64,000 nt of DNA from an uncultured Aquimarina sp. (GTDB lineage: Bacteria; Bacteroidota; Bacteroidia; Flavobacteriales; Flavobacteriaceae), in assembly GCA_947498765.1 (NCBI GenBank), contig CANMLG010000021.1, forward strand, positions 38,492-102,491, given 5' to 3'. A program made the translations under genes and the position numbers. A model generated the notes under the pieces. The model was given only the letters and a program-made list of their open reading frames with translations, was not told the DNA's origin and did no database searches. Below are positions 14,702-27,508 of the stretch, in pieces; position 1 is the stretch's first letter; each line of letters starts with the position of its first letter.

Positions 14702-17077
14702 TTAAAAATTAAAATTATAAGTAATTGAGGGGACAATACCAAAAATGGCCAGTCTAGTAGCTTCATTCTGTAAGCTCTCGTTATTGAAACCAAAGCTAAT
14801 ATTTGTTGCGTTTTTTCTATTATAAATATTATATATACTCAATACCCATTCGCTATTCCATTTTTTTGTAGAAGTTGGTTTAGGGGTGTAATTTAATGAT
14901 AAGTCCAAGCGATGAAAGTTGGGGAGTCTGCTGGAATTTCGCTCTTCAAAATCTGGTACAATAACGCCATCAAAGGGTTCGAATTGATTGCTGGGAAAGG
15001 TAGTTGGTAGTCCTGTTTGAAAGTTAAATGCTGCATTTAGCTTAATTTTCTTGCTTAAATTGTATGAAGAAGTAAAAGAGAGATCATGTGTTTTGTCAAA
15101 ATTATTTACAAACCACCTTCCGTTATTAATACCAGGCTCTATGGGAGTTCTACCTCTAATTTGTTGTTCAGTTCGAGAAAGTGTATAGGAGAGCCAGCCT
15201 TTAAAGCGACCTTCGTTTTTTTGAAACAAAACTTCTAGACCGTAGGAGCGACCTATACCATTTAAGAGAACTCTTTCAATAGCTTTATTGGCTATAATAT
15301 TGGCTCCATCAATAAAATTCACTCTATTTTTTATGTCTTTATAGTAAGTTTCTATTGAAAAATTGTAGATGTCATCATGTAAATTTTGAAAATAACCAAT
15401 AGCATATTGGTTGCTTAATTGAGGTTTAGCAAATTGTCCGCTAGGTTCCCATATGTCTAAGGGGGTTGGGGCAGTTGTATTTGAAATTAAGTGAATATAT
15501 TGTGTAGTGCGTTGGTAACTTGTTTTTAATGAGGCATTTTTACTTATTATATATGAAAAACTTAACCGAGGTTCAAAATTTGTAAAAGAATCTGTTATTT
15601 TTTTTCTTGAAACCGATATAGAACTAGTTTCTTGTGCTTCTTCATAGATACCTAGATTTTCATTAAAAACAACAGCTTCGTTGTTTTCATATTGAAAAAT
15701 TTCATTTTGTCCTAATCTAAAAAAAGAACTCAAGCGAATACCTACATTCATGGTTAGTTTTTTAGATAAGTTTATTTCTGATTCTATATAATATCCCGAT
15801 TCAATAGCGAATTTTTTTGTTAACTGCTCTTTTCTTATGGCGGAGTCAGGTCTATTTGGGGCAATTTTACCAGGGTTAAAGTCATAGTAAAGTTGATTTG
15901 TACCATATCGAAGTGTGATGTCGTTGTTTAAATAGTTTACTAGATCATATTTGAAATTTAAGTTCGAAATACCCGAATTCCATGTAAAACCTATGAAGTC
16001 TAAATCTAATTGATAATCGTATTTTGTGTAAATAGCAGAGGCATTAGAAAATATATTATTGTTAAATGTATGATTCCAACGTAGGTTAACAAAGCTGTTC
16101 CCGTATTGATTAAAAAATTGATTTTCTAATTCAAAAATATCATTGCCCAAATAGGTAGATAGATATAGCTTGTTTTTGTCGTTTATAACATGTTTTAGTT
16201 TAAAATTAAGATCATAGAAAAGAGCTCTGTTTTGAATGTCAAATAGAGGTAGGAATAAATGTACGTATGAACTTCGGCCTCCTAATATAAATGATGTTTT
16301 TTCTTTAATAATGGGGCCTTCTAGGAGTAGTCTGCTGGAAACTAATCCAATACCTCCTTTGGCATGAAATTCTTTATTATTTCCATCTTTTTGAGAAATA
16401 TCTAAAACAGATGATATACGACCGCCAAAACGACTTGGAATTCCTCCTTTATATAACTTTAAGTCTTTAATGGCATCGGGATTAAAAATAGAGAATAAGC
16501 CAAATAAATGAGAGGAGCTAAATAAGGTAGCTTCATCAAGTAAAATTAAATTTTGATCTACTGCACCGCCACGGACATTAAAACCAGCGGAGCTTTCACC
16601 AGCAGTGGTAACACCTGGTAGTTGAATTAGGGATTTTATAATATCAACTTCGCCAAGTACTGCAGGTAAATCTTTAATGGTTTTTATCGAAAGTTTATTC
16701 ACACTCATTTCTGGAGCTTTAATTTTAAATTGTTTTGGAGTACTTTCAACAACAACTTCCTTTAGTGTTTGTGTGCTTTTAGTTAAAGTGATATTAACAT
16801 TTTTATCGGCATTTAAATTTAGTTGAATACTATTTGATTTGTATCCTATATAGCTATAGTCAATTTTGTGAATTCCTTTAGGTAAGGTAATCGAGTAAAA
16901 ACCATATTTATTAGTAATAGTTCCTTTGTCTAAATCATCAACATATATGGTAACACCAATTAATACTTCATTACTATCAGTGTCAGCAATAATACCGCTA
17001 AGTGTTATATTTTGAGCAAAAAGAATGAATGATGTAAAAAAGAAAAAAAAGCTTAATGCAACACTTTTTAATGCCAT
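14702..17077 (-). CDS. TonB-dependent outer-membrane receptor with carboxypeptidase-like N-terminal domain
   Basis: 791 residues. After the signal peptide (residues 1-21) comes a CarboxypepD_reg-like domain (about 22-105). A plug domain with SAGFNVRGGAVDQNLILLD near 163 follows, and then a 22-strand-type barrel ending in a terminal aromatic residue (YNFNF). Such receptors import large ligands across the outer membrane with TonB energy. The downstream DUF4249 gene is its partner. Nothing in the sequence identifies the ligand. Confidence 0.9.
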   Translation of the reverse strand: MALKSVALSFFFFFTSFILFAQNITLSGIIADTDSNEVLIGVTIYVDDLDKGTITNKYGFYSITLPKGIHKIDYSYIGYKSNSIQLNLNADKNVNITLTKSTQTLKEVVVESTPKQFKIKAPEMSVNKLSIKTIKDLPAVLGEVDIIKSLIQLPGVTTAGESSAGFNVRGGAVDQNLILLDEATLFSSSHLFGLFSIFNPDAIKDLKLYKGGIPSRFGGRISSVLDISQKDGNNKEFHAKGGIGLVSSRLLLEGPIIKEKTSFILGGRSSYVHLFLPLFDIQNRALFYDLNFKLKHVINDKNKLYLSTYLGNDIFELENQFFNQYGNSFVNLRWNHTFNNNIFSNASAIYTKYDYQLDLDFIGFTWNSGISNLNFKYDLVNYLNNDITLRYGTNQLYYDFNPGKIAPNRPDSAIRKEQLTKKFAIESGYYIESEINLSKKLTMNVGIRLSSFFRLGQNEIFQYENNEAVVFNENLGIYEEAQETSSISVSRKKITDSFTNFEPRLSFSYIISKNASLKTSYQRTTQYIHLISNTTAPTPLDIWEPSGQFAKPQLSNQYAIGYFQNLHDDIYNFSIETYYKDIKNRVNFIDGANIIANKAIERVLLNGIGRSYGLEVLFQKNEGRFKGWLSYTLSRTEQQIRGRTPIEPGINNGRWFVNNFDKTHDLSFTSSYNLSKKIKLNAAFNFQTGLPTTFPSNQFEPFDGVIVPDFEERNSSRLPNFHRLDLSLNYTPKPTSTKKWNSEWVLSIYNIYNRKNATNISFGFNNESLQNEATRLAIFGIVPSITYNFNF

Positions 17078-17210
17078 AGGAATTAAATTAATAAAACTTT
17101 ATCTTTTATGTTTTAAGAAGTTATTATAAAATAATACTAAGTTACGAATAAGAGGCTTATAAAACTGTTAGTAAGGCTACTTTTAGGATGTGAAAAAAAT
17201 AGCATAAAAA

Positions 17211-17238
17211 AAAGTCCAATCAAATTTGATTGGACTTT
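17211..17238. terminator. Terminator after icd
   Basis: A perfect 14-bp palindrome (arm AAAGTCCAATCAAA) with no loop beyond its centre is followed on the minus strand by a T-run. It lies 26 nt after the isocitrate dehydrogenase stop. Confidence 0.8.
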
Positions 17239-17263
17239 GGTAATGTGAATTTGATTAAATATT

Positions 17264-19495
<2,232 letters not shown>

Positions 19496-19562
19496 TTAAT
19501 TTTTGTAAATAAACTTACTTTAATTCTAACGTTTTATTTAAAATAGAAACTATCAAAAATAT

Positions 19563-19599
19563 GCGCACGCGAATATATGAAAATATGTGCGCTTTTTTT
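19563..19599 (+). terminator. Hairpin with T-run in the icd-rplS gap
   Basis: The 19490-19814 gap holds this GCGCAC (19563-19568)/GTGCGC (19587-19592) hairpin followed by a run of T on the plus strand, plus the rplS terminator. No plus-strand gene precedes it. It may be a leader structure of icd or an antisense stop. I see no gene in the gap. Confidence 0.35.
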
Positions 19600-19761
19600 A
19601 GCTTATTGAAGGTTTTACGGACTATTGAAAATAGTGGTATTTTTTTTAAATAGAATTATTGATTTGGTAGTAAATAGATTTGTTATTTGCTACTTTTTGA
19701 TTTTTGTCAATTATTGTGTCAGTTTTTTTAAAGATATAAGAAGAATTATAGTGGCTTAAAA

Positions 19762-19791
19762 TAAAAAAGACTACCATTAGGTAGTCTTTTT
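19762..19791. terminator. Terminator after rplS
   Basis: AAAAAAGACTACC pairs with GGTAGTCTTTTT across a 4-nt loop. It lies 24 nt after the L19 stop on the minus strand, and poly-T occurs on both strands. Confidence 0.8.
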
Positions 19792-19814
19792 GTTTGTTTT
19801 TAAAGATATAAGGT

Positions 19815-20165
19815 TTATCCTCTTCTTTCTTTAATACGTGCTTTTTTACCTGTAAGTTCTCTAAAGTAGAAAATACGTGCTCTACGTACTTTACCTCTTT
19901 TGTTTACTTCGATTTTTTGAATTGCAGGTAAGTTTATTGGGAAAATACGTTCTACACCAACAGTACCTGACATTTTACGAATTGTAAAAGTTTCAGATGT
20001 TCCAGAACCTCTTCTTTGAATTACTACTCCTCTAAAAAACTGAGTACGTGATTTTTCACCTTCTTTAATTTCGTAGTATACCGTAATAGTATCACCAGCA
20101 GAAAAAGTAGGTAATTCATTTTTTGTTACAAATTCGTCCTGAACAAATTTAATTAAGCTTTCCAT
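19815..20165 (-). CDS. rplS: 50S ribosomal protein L19
   Basis: 116 residues, full length. L19 signature segments are [20 protein letters not shown] near residue 20 and [12 protein letters not shown] near residue 44. It lies at the 30S-50S interface. It stands alone here, without trmD, rimM or rpsP, the operon partners known from many bacteria. A typical promoter sits about 75 nt upstream. Confidence 0.97.
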   Translation of the reverse strand: MESLIKFVQDEFVTKNELPTFSAGDTITVYYEIKEGEKSRTQFFRGVVIQRRGSGTSETFTIRKMSGTVGVERIFPINLPAIQKIEVNKRGKVRRARIFYFRELTGKKARIKERRG

Positions 20166-20236
20166 AATTAGGATTAAAATTGATTTTATCTAAACAACAT
20201 ATCACGGATATCGCCAGAGGTTGGATAAACAGGGTG

Positions 20237-20267
20237 CAAAATTAATTTTTTTATTTTGAACTAGCAA
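20237..20267 (-). promoter_or_regulatory. rplS promoter
   Basis: On the minus strand TTG (20265-20267) is followed after 20 nt by TAATTTTG (20237-20244), matching the Bacteroidota -33/-7 consensus. Confidence 0.6.
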
Positions 20268-20333
20268 AATAGAAGATGTTTTTTTAGAAGAAATTATTAA
20301 TGGTTATATTTAACGTAACTTAATATTTTCCTG

Positions 20334-21971
20334 TTGTATAAAATAGCTTTTTTTTTGTCTGTTATTTTTTATTTGCCACTTATAGGGCAAAATGAACAAG
20401 CTTGGATTTTTTTTAATCAAAAGCCGAATGCGAAAATTCGTTTAGAATCACCAATAAATTTTTTATCTGAAAAAGCAATTTTGCGTAAGCATAAACATAA
20501 AGTACCCATTGATGATCGTGATTTACCGTTAGAAACTGATTACGTAAATACTATTAAAGAAAAAGAAGGGATCGCATTTTTAGCTTCGTCCAAATGGTTT
20601 AATGGAATTTTTGTTGAAGGAACCCAGATTGATATAGAAAAGCTCAGAGAATTACATTTTGTAAAGGAGGTATTTTATATGGATAGAAGTTTAAATGTTT
20701 TAGGTGCCAAAAAAAGAAATATTAGAAAGTCAGCTAAATATTTAAAGAAAGATAAATTTGAGGCTGTTGAAGAGTTTGTGTATGGAAATACATTTAGGCA
20801 AACTAATTTAATTAATTTGGAGCCATTACATAATAAAGGCTATACTGGCAAGGGGGTAACAATTGCTGTTGTGGATGCTGGTTTTAAAAATGTTGATATA
20901 ATATCAGGTTTTGATAGAGCTAGGAAAAAAGGTTTGTTATTAGGTGGATATGATTTTGAACGAAGAACTAATGATGTATTTGGGTACAAAGGAAATTCGC
21001 ACGGAACTAATGTATTGAGTACTATGCTTGGTTTTGTTGAAAATGAATTTATAGGTACTGCGCCTGATGCATCATATTATTTATTTATATCAGAAGTTGC
21101 AGAAAGTGAAACACCTAAAGAAGAGGCTTATTGGATAGCTGCTGCAGAAAAAGCGGATAGTTTAGGAGTTGATATTATTAACACTTCTTTAGGGTATAGT
21201 TTATTTGATGATCCGAAATATAATTATACAAACGAGGATATGAATGGGAATACCACATTTATATCTAAGGGGGCGTCTATAGCTTTTGAAAAAGGGATGT
21301 TAGTAGTAAATTCTGCAGGAAATTCGGGTAATTCACCTTGGGAAATTATCACAGCACCGGCAGATGCCTCGGAGGTACTAAGTATTGGAGCAGTTAGAAG
21401 TGATGGGGTTAAAGCAAGTTTTAGTTCATTTGGACCTACAGCTGATGAGCGTGTAAAACCAGATGTAGTGGCAATGGGGCAAAATGTATCTATATTATCA
21501 GATAAGGGGTCTATAGTTACTAGTAGCGGAACTTCTTTTAGTAGTCCAATAATAGCAGGGGCAATAGCTTGTTTATGGCAGAGTATGCCAGATAAAACAC
21601 CTATTGAGGTTAATGATATTGTTAAAATGTCTGGTAGTCTTTCGGTAAATCCAAATATAAATTTAGGTTATGGTATTCCCGATTTTTTTAGTGTATGCAA
21701 TGAATGTGATAAATTATCCATCAATAAAAATGAAAGTGAGGAAAATAATATTCAATTAATAGAAAACCCTGTGGGTGCTTTTTTAGAATTAGGTATATCT
21801 AAAAATAATCAGGTAAATACCTATGAAATTTTTGATGTTTTGGGTAGAAAATTAGTCGTTGGAAATTTTTATGAAACAAGTATTATTAATGTAAATTATT
21901 TGTTTTCTGGTGTTTATTTTTTAAAATTATACGGGAAAAATGTTAATATTCTTCGTTTTGTTAAGAAATAG
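20334..21971 (+). CDS. Secreted subtilisin-like serine protease with T9SS type A sorting domain
   Basis: 545 residues. The start is TTG at 20334. The only nearby ATG (20300) is out of frame and stops at once. A signal peptide (to about residue 18, GQ/N) and a propeptide precede the S8 domain with the full triad: D181 (AVVDAGF), H223 (NSHGTN) and S401 (SGTSFSSP). The last 75 residues form a type A C-terminal domain (FDVLGRKLV...GVYFLKL...RFVKK) for export through the type IX system. The product should be a surface or secreted protease. The gene is monocistronic and divergent from rplS. Confidence 0.9.
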   Translation: MYKIAFFLSVIFYLPLIGQNEQAWIFFNQKPNAKIRLESPINFLSEKAILRKHKHKVPIDDRDLPLETDYVNTIKEKEGIAFLASSKWFNGIFVEGTQIDIEKLRELHFVKEVFYMDRSLNVLGAKKRNIRKSAKYLKKDKFEAVEEFVYGNTFRQTNLINLEPLHNKGYTGKGVTIAVVDAGFKNVDIISGFDRARKKGLLLGGYDFERRTNDVFGYKGNSHGTNVLSTMLGFVENEFIGTAPDASYYLFISEVAESETPKEEAYWIAAAEKADSLGVDIINTSLGYSLFDDPKYNYTNEDMNGNTTFISKGASIAFEKGMLVVNSAGNSGNSPWEIITAPADASEVLSIGAVRSDGVKASFSSFGPTADERVKPDVVAMGQNVSILSDKGSIVTSSGTSFSSPIIAGAIACLWQSMPDKTPIEVNDIVKMSGSLSVNPNINLGYGIPDFFSVCNECDKLSINKNESEENNIQLIENPVGAFLELGISKNNQVNTYEIFDVLGRKLVVGNFYETSIINVNYLFSGVYFLKLYGKNVNILRFVKK

Positions 21972-22172
21972 TTGAAATTTTTTCCTACGCTATTTTGTAA
22001 TATGTTAACTTATTTTATCGATTTTTTTGTTTATTTCATCGATATATTTACTGTTATTTTTGTGATAATATAATATTGGCAGACTTTGTGTAAGTAATTT
22101 TGTGTTTAAAATAATGCACTATTTTTTTTAAACATCTGAATAATTAATCTAAAGAAATACTAAAATCAAATT

Positions 22173-22577
22173 ATGAAATCATTATCATTAATTAAAATAT
22201 GTTCTTTAATAGTAAGTTTATTCATATTAAGTTCATGGAGTTTTAAAGACGATAGCCTGCAAAAAAGTAAAGAAAAAGTAGAATTTGTTGGTAGCAAATC
22301 ATTAGATATTAGCAGTCAACTTGTTTTTGATATTCAATATAAGGCTAAAAGAGGAAGAGAAGTAGTAGTGGCACTTAAGAGAAATGGAGAATGGATAGCT
22401 AATGGTGTAATGTCTGTAAAAAAAGGAGAAGGAACCGTAAAAGTACCTATAAGCTTAACGAAAAAGTTAAAAAGAAGTAGAAAGTATCAGGTGGATTTTT
22501 ATTTAAGACCAGTAGGTACTACTTGGGAAGAAGCAGTAACTCCTATAAGAAGTATGCCTAATATTACCATTGACTAA
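22173..22577 (+). CDS. Small secreted beta-sandwich-like protein, function unknown
   Basis: 134 residues. An N-terminal hydrophobic segment (7-23) acts as a signal peptide. The remainder is basic and beta-strand-rich (ELVFDIQYKAKRGREVVVAL-like pattern, ending in PIRSMPNITID). It could be an extracellular carbohydrate-binding or Ig-like fold, but I recognise no family. It stands alone between the protease and ftsK. Confidence 0.5.
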   Translation: MKSLSLIKICSLIVSLFILSSWSFKDDSLQKSKEKVEFVGSKSLDISSQLVFDIQYKAKRGREVVVALKRNGEWIANGVMSVKKGEGTVKVPISLTKKLKRSRKYQVDFYLRPVGTTWEEAVTPIRSMPNITID

Positions 22578-22698
22578 AATTTTAAGTGTACTTGAGTGTT
22601 TTTTATTGTATGAGTATTGTTTTAAAATAGTAATGCTAGAGTGGCATTCATGTAGTTGATAATTATTTTTTTAGCTTCAAAATTCAATAAAATCATAT

Positions 22699-22736
22699 AA
22701 ACTTTGTGTTAGGTATAAGCTTAACACAAAGTTTTT
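22699..22736 (+). terminator. Terminator before ftsK
   Basis: The arms AAACTTTGTGTTA (22699-22711) and TAACACAAAGTTT (22722-22734) are perfect complements followed by TT. The hairpin lies 122 nt after the small secreted protein gene and 28 nt before ftsK. Confidence 0.6.
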
Positions 22737-22764
22737 CGTTTATATTTGGTCATATATTTATCCA

Positions 22765-25266
22765 ATGGCTTTAAAGAAATCTTCTTCAAAATCAGCATCT
22801 AAAAAGGAAAAAAAACCTGTGCAAAAAAAAGTAGTTGTTAAAAAACAACTTTCCGAAAAGCAACGTCTTTTATTAGGCGGAGGCTTCATTTTGTTAGGGA
22901 TTGCAGTGTTGATATCGCTAATTTCTTATTTTTTTACATGGCAAGTTGATCAAAGTATTGTTAGTAATTTGGAGCGTGATGCTCCAGCAAAAAATTTATT
23001 GCAAAAATTTGGAGCATTTACTGGTGACCTTTTGGTGTATAAAGGCTTTGGAGTTATGTCATTTGTTTTTGCGGTACTTTTAATACTCACAGGAGTAACT
23101 TATTTTTTTGGAATAGGGAAAAAGCAATTAAAACAACGTTGGTTTTGGGGGCTATACTTGGTGCTTCTGGGGAGTGTTTTTTTAGGTTTTTTTAGTAGCT
23201 TTTATGGATTGCTATCAGGCGTAGTTGGATTTGAAGTAAATGATTACTTACAAGATTATGTAGGAAAAATAGGGGCAGTTTTGATAGTTTCATTTTTTGG
23301 ATTACTCTATTTAATTTTTAGACTAAATCTGACTCCTTCAACTGTCAATGATTTATTTTCTAAAACAAAAAATAGTATCAAAAAAGATTTAAAAAATGAG
23401 ATAGATAATTTAGAATCTAATAAAAAATCTAACAGTGTTGAAGTATCTGATAAAATTACTATAGATAATACTAAGAAAAAGGAAAATGTTGTTACAGAAA
23501 TTGATTTTAATGTAACTAATGAGAATCAAACTACGGAAGTAAAAGAAATTAGTGAAACAGGTCTTAAAGTTGAAGTGGATGAGCCAGTGACAAGTTTGGA
23601 TGATTTTGTAGAAAAAGCAGAAGAGGAAAAAGTTCAAAAAGATTCCTTTTTGGTTGAAGTGGCTAAAGATGAACCTTTGGGTATTGAAGTGGCAACAGCT
23701 GTTGAAGAGGAAGAGGAAATTGAAAATTTAAGTAAACAATTGGTTGAAGATTTTGGTGAATTTGATCCGAAATTAGAATTGGGAAATTATAAATTTCCAA
23801 CTATTGAATTGTTAAAAGACTATTCGGCAGGACAAAATAATATAACTATTGATCAAGGTGAGCTAGAGGATAACAAAAATAAAATTGTAGAAACGCTAAA
23901 AAATTATAAAATTGAAATAGCCCACATTAAAGCTACTATTGGGCCAACAGTTACACTTTATGAAATAGTCCCCGAGGCAGGAGTGCGTATTTCAAAAATT
24001 AAAAATCTAGAGGATGATATCGCTTTATCATTAGCTGCTTTAGGAATACGAATTATAGCCCCAATACCAGGTAAAGGAACTATTGGTATTGAGGTGCCAA
24101 ATAAAAAATCAACCATTGTGTCTATGCGTTCGGCTATTGCTTCTGCAAAATTTCAAAATGCAGAAATGGAATTGCCTATTTCGTTTGGGAAAACTATTTC
24201 GAACGAAACTTTTGTGGTAGATTTAGCTAAAATGCCTCACTTATTAATGGCGGGAGCAACAGGACAAGGAAAATCAGTTGGTTTAAATGCTATTTTAACA
24301 TCACTGTTATATAAAAAACATCCAGCAGAGGTGAAATTTGTTTTAGTAGATCCCAAAAAGGTAGAATTAACATTGTTTAATAAAATTGAGCGTCATTTTT
24401 TGGCTAAATTACCTGATTCTGAAGAGGCTATTATTACAGATAATACCAAGGTAATTAATACCTTAAATTCATTGTGTATTGAAATGGATGCACGTTATGA
24501 ATTGTTAAAAAATGCCTACGTTAGAAACTTAAAAGAATATAATACCAAATTTAAATCAAGAAAGCTTAATCCTGAAAATGGACATCGATTTTTACCCTAC
24601 ATTGTATTAGTTATTGATGAGTTTGCTGATTTAATTATGACAGCTGGTAAAGAGGTGGAAACACCTATAGCACGTTTAGCACAATTAGCTCGTGCTATTG
24701 GTATTCATTTAATTATTGCAACACAACGTCCGTCAGTAAATGTAATTACAGGAATGATTAAAGCTAATTTCCCTGCACGATTGGCATTTCGAGTGATGTC
24801 CAAAATTGATTCGCGTACTATTTTAGATACAGGAGGAGCGGATCAATTAATTGGTAGAGGGGATATGTTGTATAATAATGGGAATAATGTAATACGCGTG
24901 CAATGTGCTTTTGTAGATACTCCCGAAGTAGAACGAATTACAAATTATATTGGTGCTCAAAAAGCGTATCCAGATGCTCATTTACTTCCGGAGTATGTTG
25001 GCGAAGATAGTGGCACAAATCTTGATATAGATGTTAAAGATCGTGATGCTCTTTTTAGAGATGCTGCCGAAGTTATTGTAACAGCACAACAAGGTTCGGC
25101 GTCTTTACTTCAGCGAAAGCTAAAGTTAGGCTATAATAGAGCGGGTCGAATTATTGATCAGTTAGAGGCGGCTGGTATTGTAGGGCCTTTTGAAGGAAGT
25201 AAGGCTAGACAAGTGTTGATTACCGATTTAGTTGCTTTAGAGCAATTTTTAGCCGATGGTAATTAA
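22765..25266 (+). CDS. ftsK: DNA translocase FtsK/SpoIIIE
   Basis: 833 residues. A basic N-terminus precedes four membrane helices (about residues 33-190), a Glu/Lys-rich linker and the motor domain. The motor has Walker A GATGQGKSVGLN near residue 496 and Walker B YIVLVIDEFADLI near residue 612. A C-terminal winged-helix gamma domain (SASLLQRKLKLGYNRAGRII) reads polar KOPS-type sites. It pumps chromosomal DNA at the division septum. The lolA-like and lptF/G-like genes follow closely, an arrangement common in flavobacteria. Confidence 0.95.
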   Translation: MALKKSSSKSASKKEKKPVQKKVVVKKQLSEKQRLLLGGGFILLGIAVLISLISYFFTWQVDQSIVSNLERDAPAKNLLQKFGAFTGDLLVYKGFGVMSFVFAVLLILTGVTYFFGIGKKQLKQRWFWGLYLVLLGSVFLGFFSSFYGLLSGVVGFEVNDYLQDYVGKIGAVLIVSFFGLLYLIFRLNLTPSTVNDLFSKTKNSIKKDLKNEIDNLESNKKSNSVEVSDKITIDNTKKKENVVTEIDFNVTNENQTTEVKEISETGLKVEVDEPVTSLDDFVEKAEEEKVQKDSFLVEVAKDEPLGIEVATAVEEEEEIENLSKQLVEDFGEFDPKLELGNYKFPTIELLKDYSAGQNNITIDQGELEDNKNKIVETLKNYKIEIAHIKATIGPTVTLYEIVPEAGVRISKIKNLEDDIALSLAALGIRIIAPIPGKGTIGIEVPNKKSTIVSMRSAIASAKFQNAEMELPISFGKTISNETFVVDLAKMPHLLMAGATGQGKSVGLNAILTSLLYKKHPAEVKFVLVDPKKVELTLFNKIERHFLAKLPDSEEAIITDNTKVINTLNSLCIEMDARYELLKNAYVRNLKEYNTKFKSRKLNPENGHRFLPYIVLVIDEFADLIMTAGKEVETPIARLAQLARAIGIHLIIATQRPSVNVITGMIKANFPARLAFRVMSKIDSRTILDTGGADQLIGRGDMLYNNGNNVIRVQCAFVDTPEVERITNYIGAQKAYPDAHLLPEYVGEDSGTNLDIDVKDRDALFRDAAEVIVTAQQGSASLLQRKLKLGYNRAGRIIDQLEAAGIVGPFEGSKARQVLITDLVALEQFLADGN

Positions 25267-25341
25267 TTAGAATAATCGCACTACAATTAATTGGTGAATT
25301 TAGACAGAGCATAGTATTTTTGTCATTCAAAAAAAATAAAT

Positions 25342-25971
25342 ATGAAAAGATTTCTTTTAATAAGTACATTGTTATTATCTACCATTTCGCTTAAGGCGCA
25401 ATCAGCTAAAGCATTGTTGGATGAAGTGTCGGAAAAAGTGAAATCATATGAAAATATTGTTATTGATTTTAAATATACAATAAGTAATGCTACCGCTAAT
25501 CTTGAGCAAGAAACAAGAGGAGATGTTACACTTCAGGGTGAAAAATATGTGCTTAATTTAATGGGAACTACACAATTGTATGATGGGAAAAAACTACATA
25601 TTATAGTACCCGAAGATGAAGAGATTTCAATTTCAACTCCAACTGCTGACGAAGGTTTAACTCCTTCAAAAATGCTTACTTTTTATAAAAAAGGCTACAC
25701 TGCATCTATGGATATTGTACAAAATGTAAATGGACGAAAAATTCAATATGTAAAATTAATACCTGAGCAAAAATCAAGCGAAATAACCTCTATTCTATTA
25801 GGAATTGATAGTGAAACAAAACATATATACAAACAAATATTAAAGCAAAGTAATGGTACCGAAATTTACGTTACCGTAAATCAATTCAAAACAAACCAAC
25901 CACTTTCAAATACCTTGTTTATCTTTGATGAAGCTAAGTATAGCGACTATTACATTAATCGTTTAGATTAG
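25342..25971 (+). CDS. lolA: LolA-like outer-membrane lipoprotein carrier
   Basis: 209 residues. A signal peptide is cleaved near residue 19 (LKAQ/S). The LolA fold pattern is present (VIDFKYTISN, TRGDVTLQGEKYVLNLMGT, YDGKKLHIIVPEDEEISI). Proteins of this family carry lipoproteins through the periplasm to the outer membrane. Outer-membrane lipoproteins in this genome would be its cargo. It lies 75 nt after ftsK, and a TATTTTTG box at 25315-25322 may provide a separate promoter. Confidence 0.82.
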   Translation: MKRFLLISTLLLSTISLKAQSAKALLDEVSEKVKSYENIVIDFKYTISNATANLEQETRGDVTLQGEKYVLNLMGTTQLYDGKKLHIIVPEDEEISISTPTADEGLTPSKMLTFYKKGYTASMDIVQNVNGRKIQYVKLIPEQKSSEITSILLGIDSETKHIYKQILKQSNGTEIYVTVNQFKTNQPLSNTLFIFDEAKYSDYYINRLD

Positions 25972-25978
25972 ATAGATT

Positions 25979-27430
25979 TTGAAGATATTAGATAAGTACA
26001 TTTTTAACAGGTTTTTACAAACTTTTTTGGTTGTTTTTTTAATTGTGATGTTTATCATGATTTTGCAAATGATTTGGTTGTATATAGCTGAATTGGCAGG
26101 GAAAGATTTAGAGTTTTCTGTTATTGTTAAGTTTATTGTATATGCTTCGCCTACGCTTATTCCGTTAACATTACCTTTATCGATTTTGATTGCTTCAATC
26201 ATGGTTTTTGGAGAATTTTCTGAACATTATGAGTTTGCAGCAATGAAATCTACAGGTATTTCATTACAAAGAGCCATAAGATACTTAGTTATTTTTATGG
26301 TTTTTTTAAGTTTTGGAACCTTCTTTTTTGCAAATGATGTTATTCCTGCCTCCCAACGAAAGTTTATAGGCTTACGGCGAAATATTGTAAGGCTAAAACC
26401 TGCAGTAGCCATTACTGCTAATCAGTTTAATGAGGTGGGGGATATTAATATAAAAGTGGCACGTAAGTATGGAGACAATGATCAGTATTTAGATGATGTA
26501 ATTATTCATAAACAGAAAACGAATATAAAAGGCAATTATACAGTTATTAAATCTAAATCTGGAGAGTTAGTAAGTGGAGCCGATTCGGATGTGTTGTCTT
26601 TAATTTTAAAAGATGGCTATTACTATGATGAGGTGGTTCCTAAAAAAATTAAAGATCGTAAAAAGCACCCTTTTGTAAAAAGTGAGTTTAAGGAATATGC
26701 AATTAATTTGGATTTGAGTTCATTTAATGATGTTGATATGTCTAAAAGTGAATATATCAAAAATCGAAAAATGTTAAATGTTAACTTATTAAAAAAAGAC
26801 ATTGATTCTTTTTCGTTAAAATTGAATAATGATAGAGAGGATTTTGCCGATAGAACAGTAAAAAGACTAAAAATTAAAACCATTGCTGATGGTATGAATT
26901 TTCCTTGTGAAGTAAATGAATACCCCACTTCAATTGAGCATATTTTACAATATGAAAAACAACGAATGGTGCTTAATGAGGCTGATAGATTAATAAAAAG
27001 TAACTTAAACAGAGTTAAGCAAGAAGCTACAGATGTGCAGCGAACAAAAGTAAATTTGAATAAATTTGAAATAGCCTTGCATGAAAAATATGCATTAGCT
27101 TTTGCATGTATTGTATTGTTTTTTATTGGAGCACCTTTAGGAGCAATTATTCGAAAAGGAGGATTAGGCTTGCCATTATTATATGCTATTGGAATATTTT
27201 TAGCATATCATTTTATTGGAATTTTTGCAAAAAACAGTGCCGAAAATGGAGCAATTAGTCCCTTTTTGTCAAGTTGGCTTTCTACAGTAGTTATTCTTCC
27301 TTTAGGAATATTACTAACTTACAGAGCAACTACTGAGAAAAATTTGGTAACCATAGATTGGAATAAATTTAAATTCATTAAGTTTTTAAATCTTTTTTTT
27401 GAAAAGGTTTTTAAAAAAAAGAAAGCTTAA
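25979..27430 (+). CDS. LptF/LptG family permease (LPS export)
   Basis: 483 residues. The start is TTG at 25979, since an in-frame stop lies two codons upstream. Three N-terminal helices (about 12-32, 50-75, 100-120), a large periplasmic beta-jellyroll region and three C-terminal helices (about 370-460) match YjgP/YjgQ (LptF/LptG). These proteins extract lipopolysaccharide from the inner membrane with LptB. LptF and LptG cannot be distinguished here. It begins 7 nt after the lolA stop and is cotranscribed with it. Confidence 0.87.
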   Translation: MKILDKYIFNRFLQTFLVVFLIVMFIMILQMIWLYIAELAGKDLEFSVIVKFIVYASPTLIPLTLPLSILIASIMVFGEFSEHYEFAAMKSTGISLQRAIRYLVIFMVFLSFGTFFFANDVIPASQRKFIGLRRNIVRLKPAVAITANQFNEVGDINIKVARKYGDNDQYLDDVIIHKQKTNIKGNYTVIKSKSGELVSGADSDVLSLILKDGYYYDEVVPKKIKDRKKHPFVKSEFKEYAINLDLSSFNDVDMSKSEYIKNRKMLNVNLLKKDIDSFSLKLNNDREDFADRTVKRLKIKTIADGMNFPCEVNEYPTSIEHILQYEKQRMVLNEADRLIKSNLNRVKQEATDVQRTKVNLNKFEIALHEKYALAFACIVLFFIGAPLGAIIRKGGLGLPLLYAIGIFLAYHFIGIFAKNSAENGAISPFLSSWLSTVVILPLGILLTYRATTEKNLVTIDWNKFKFIKFLNLFFEKVFKKKKA

Positions 27431-27508
27431 CTTGATAAACTATTTAAAGCTTAAGTTTAATAAAAATCAAAGTAATATCTTTACATAGAATTTCAACACC
27501 CTAATAAT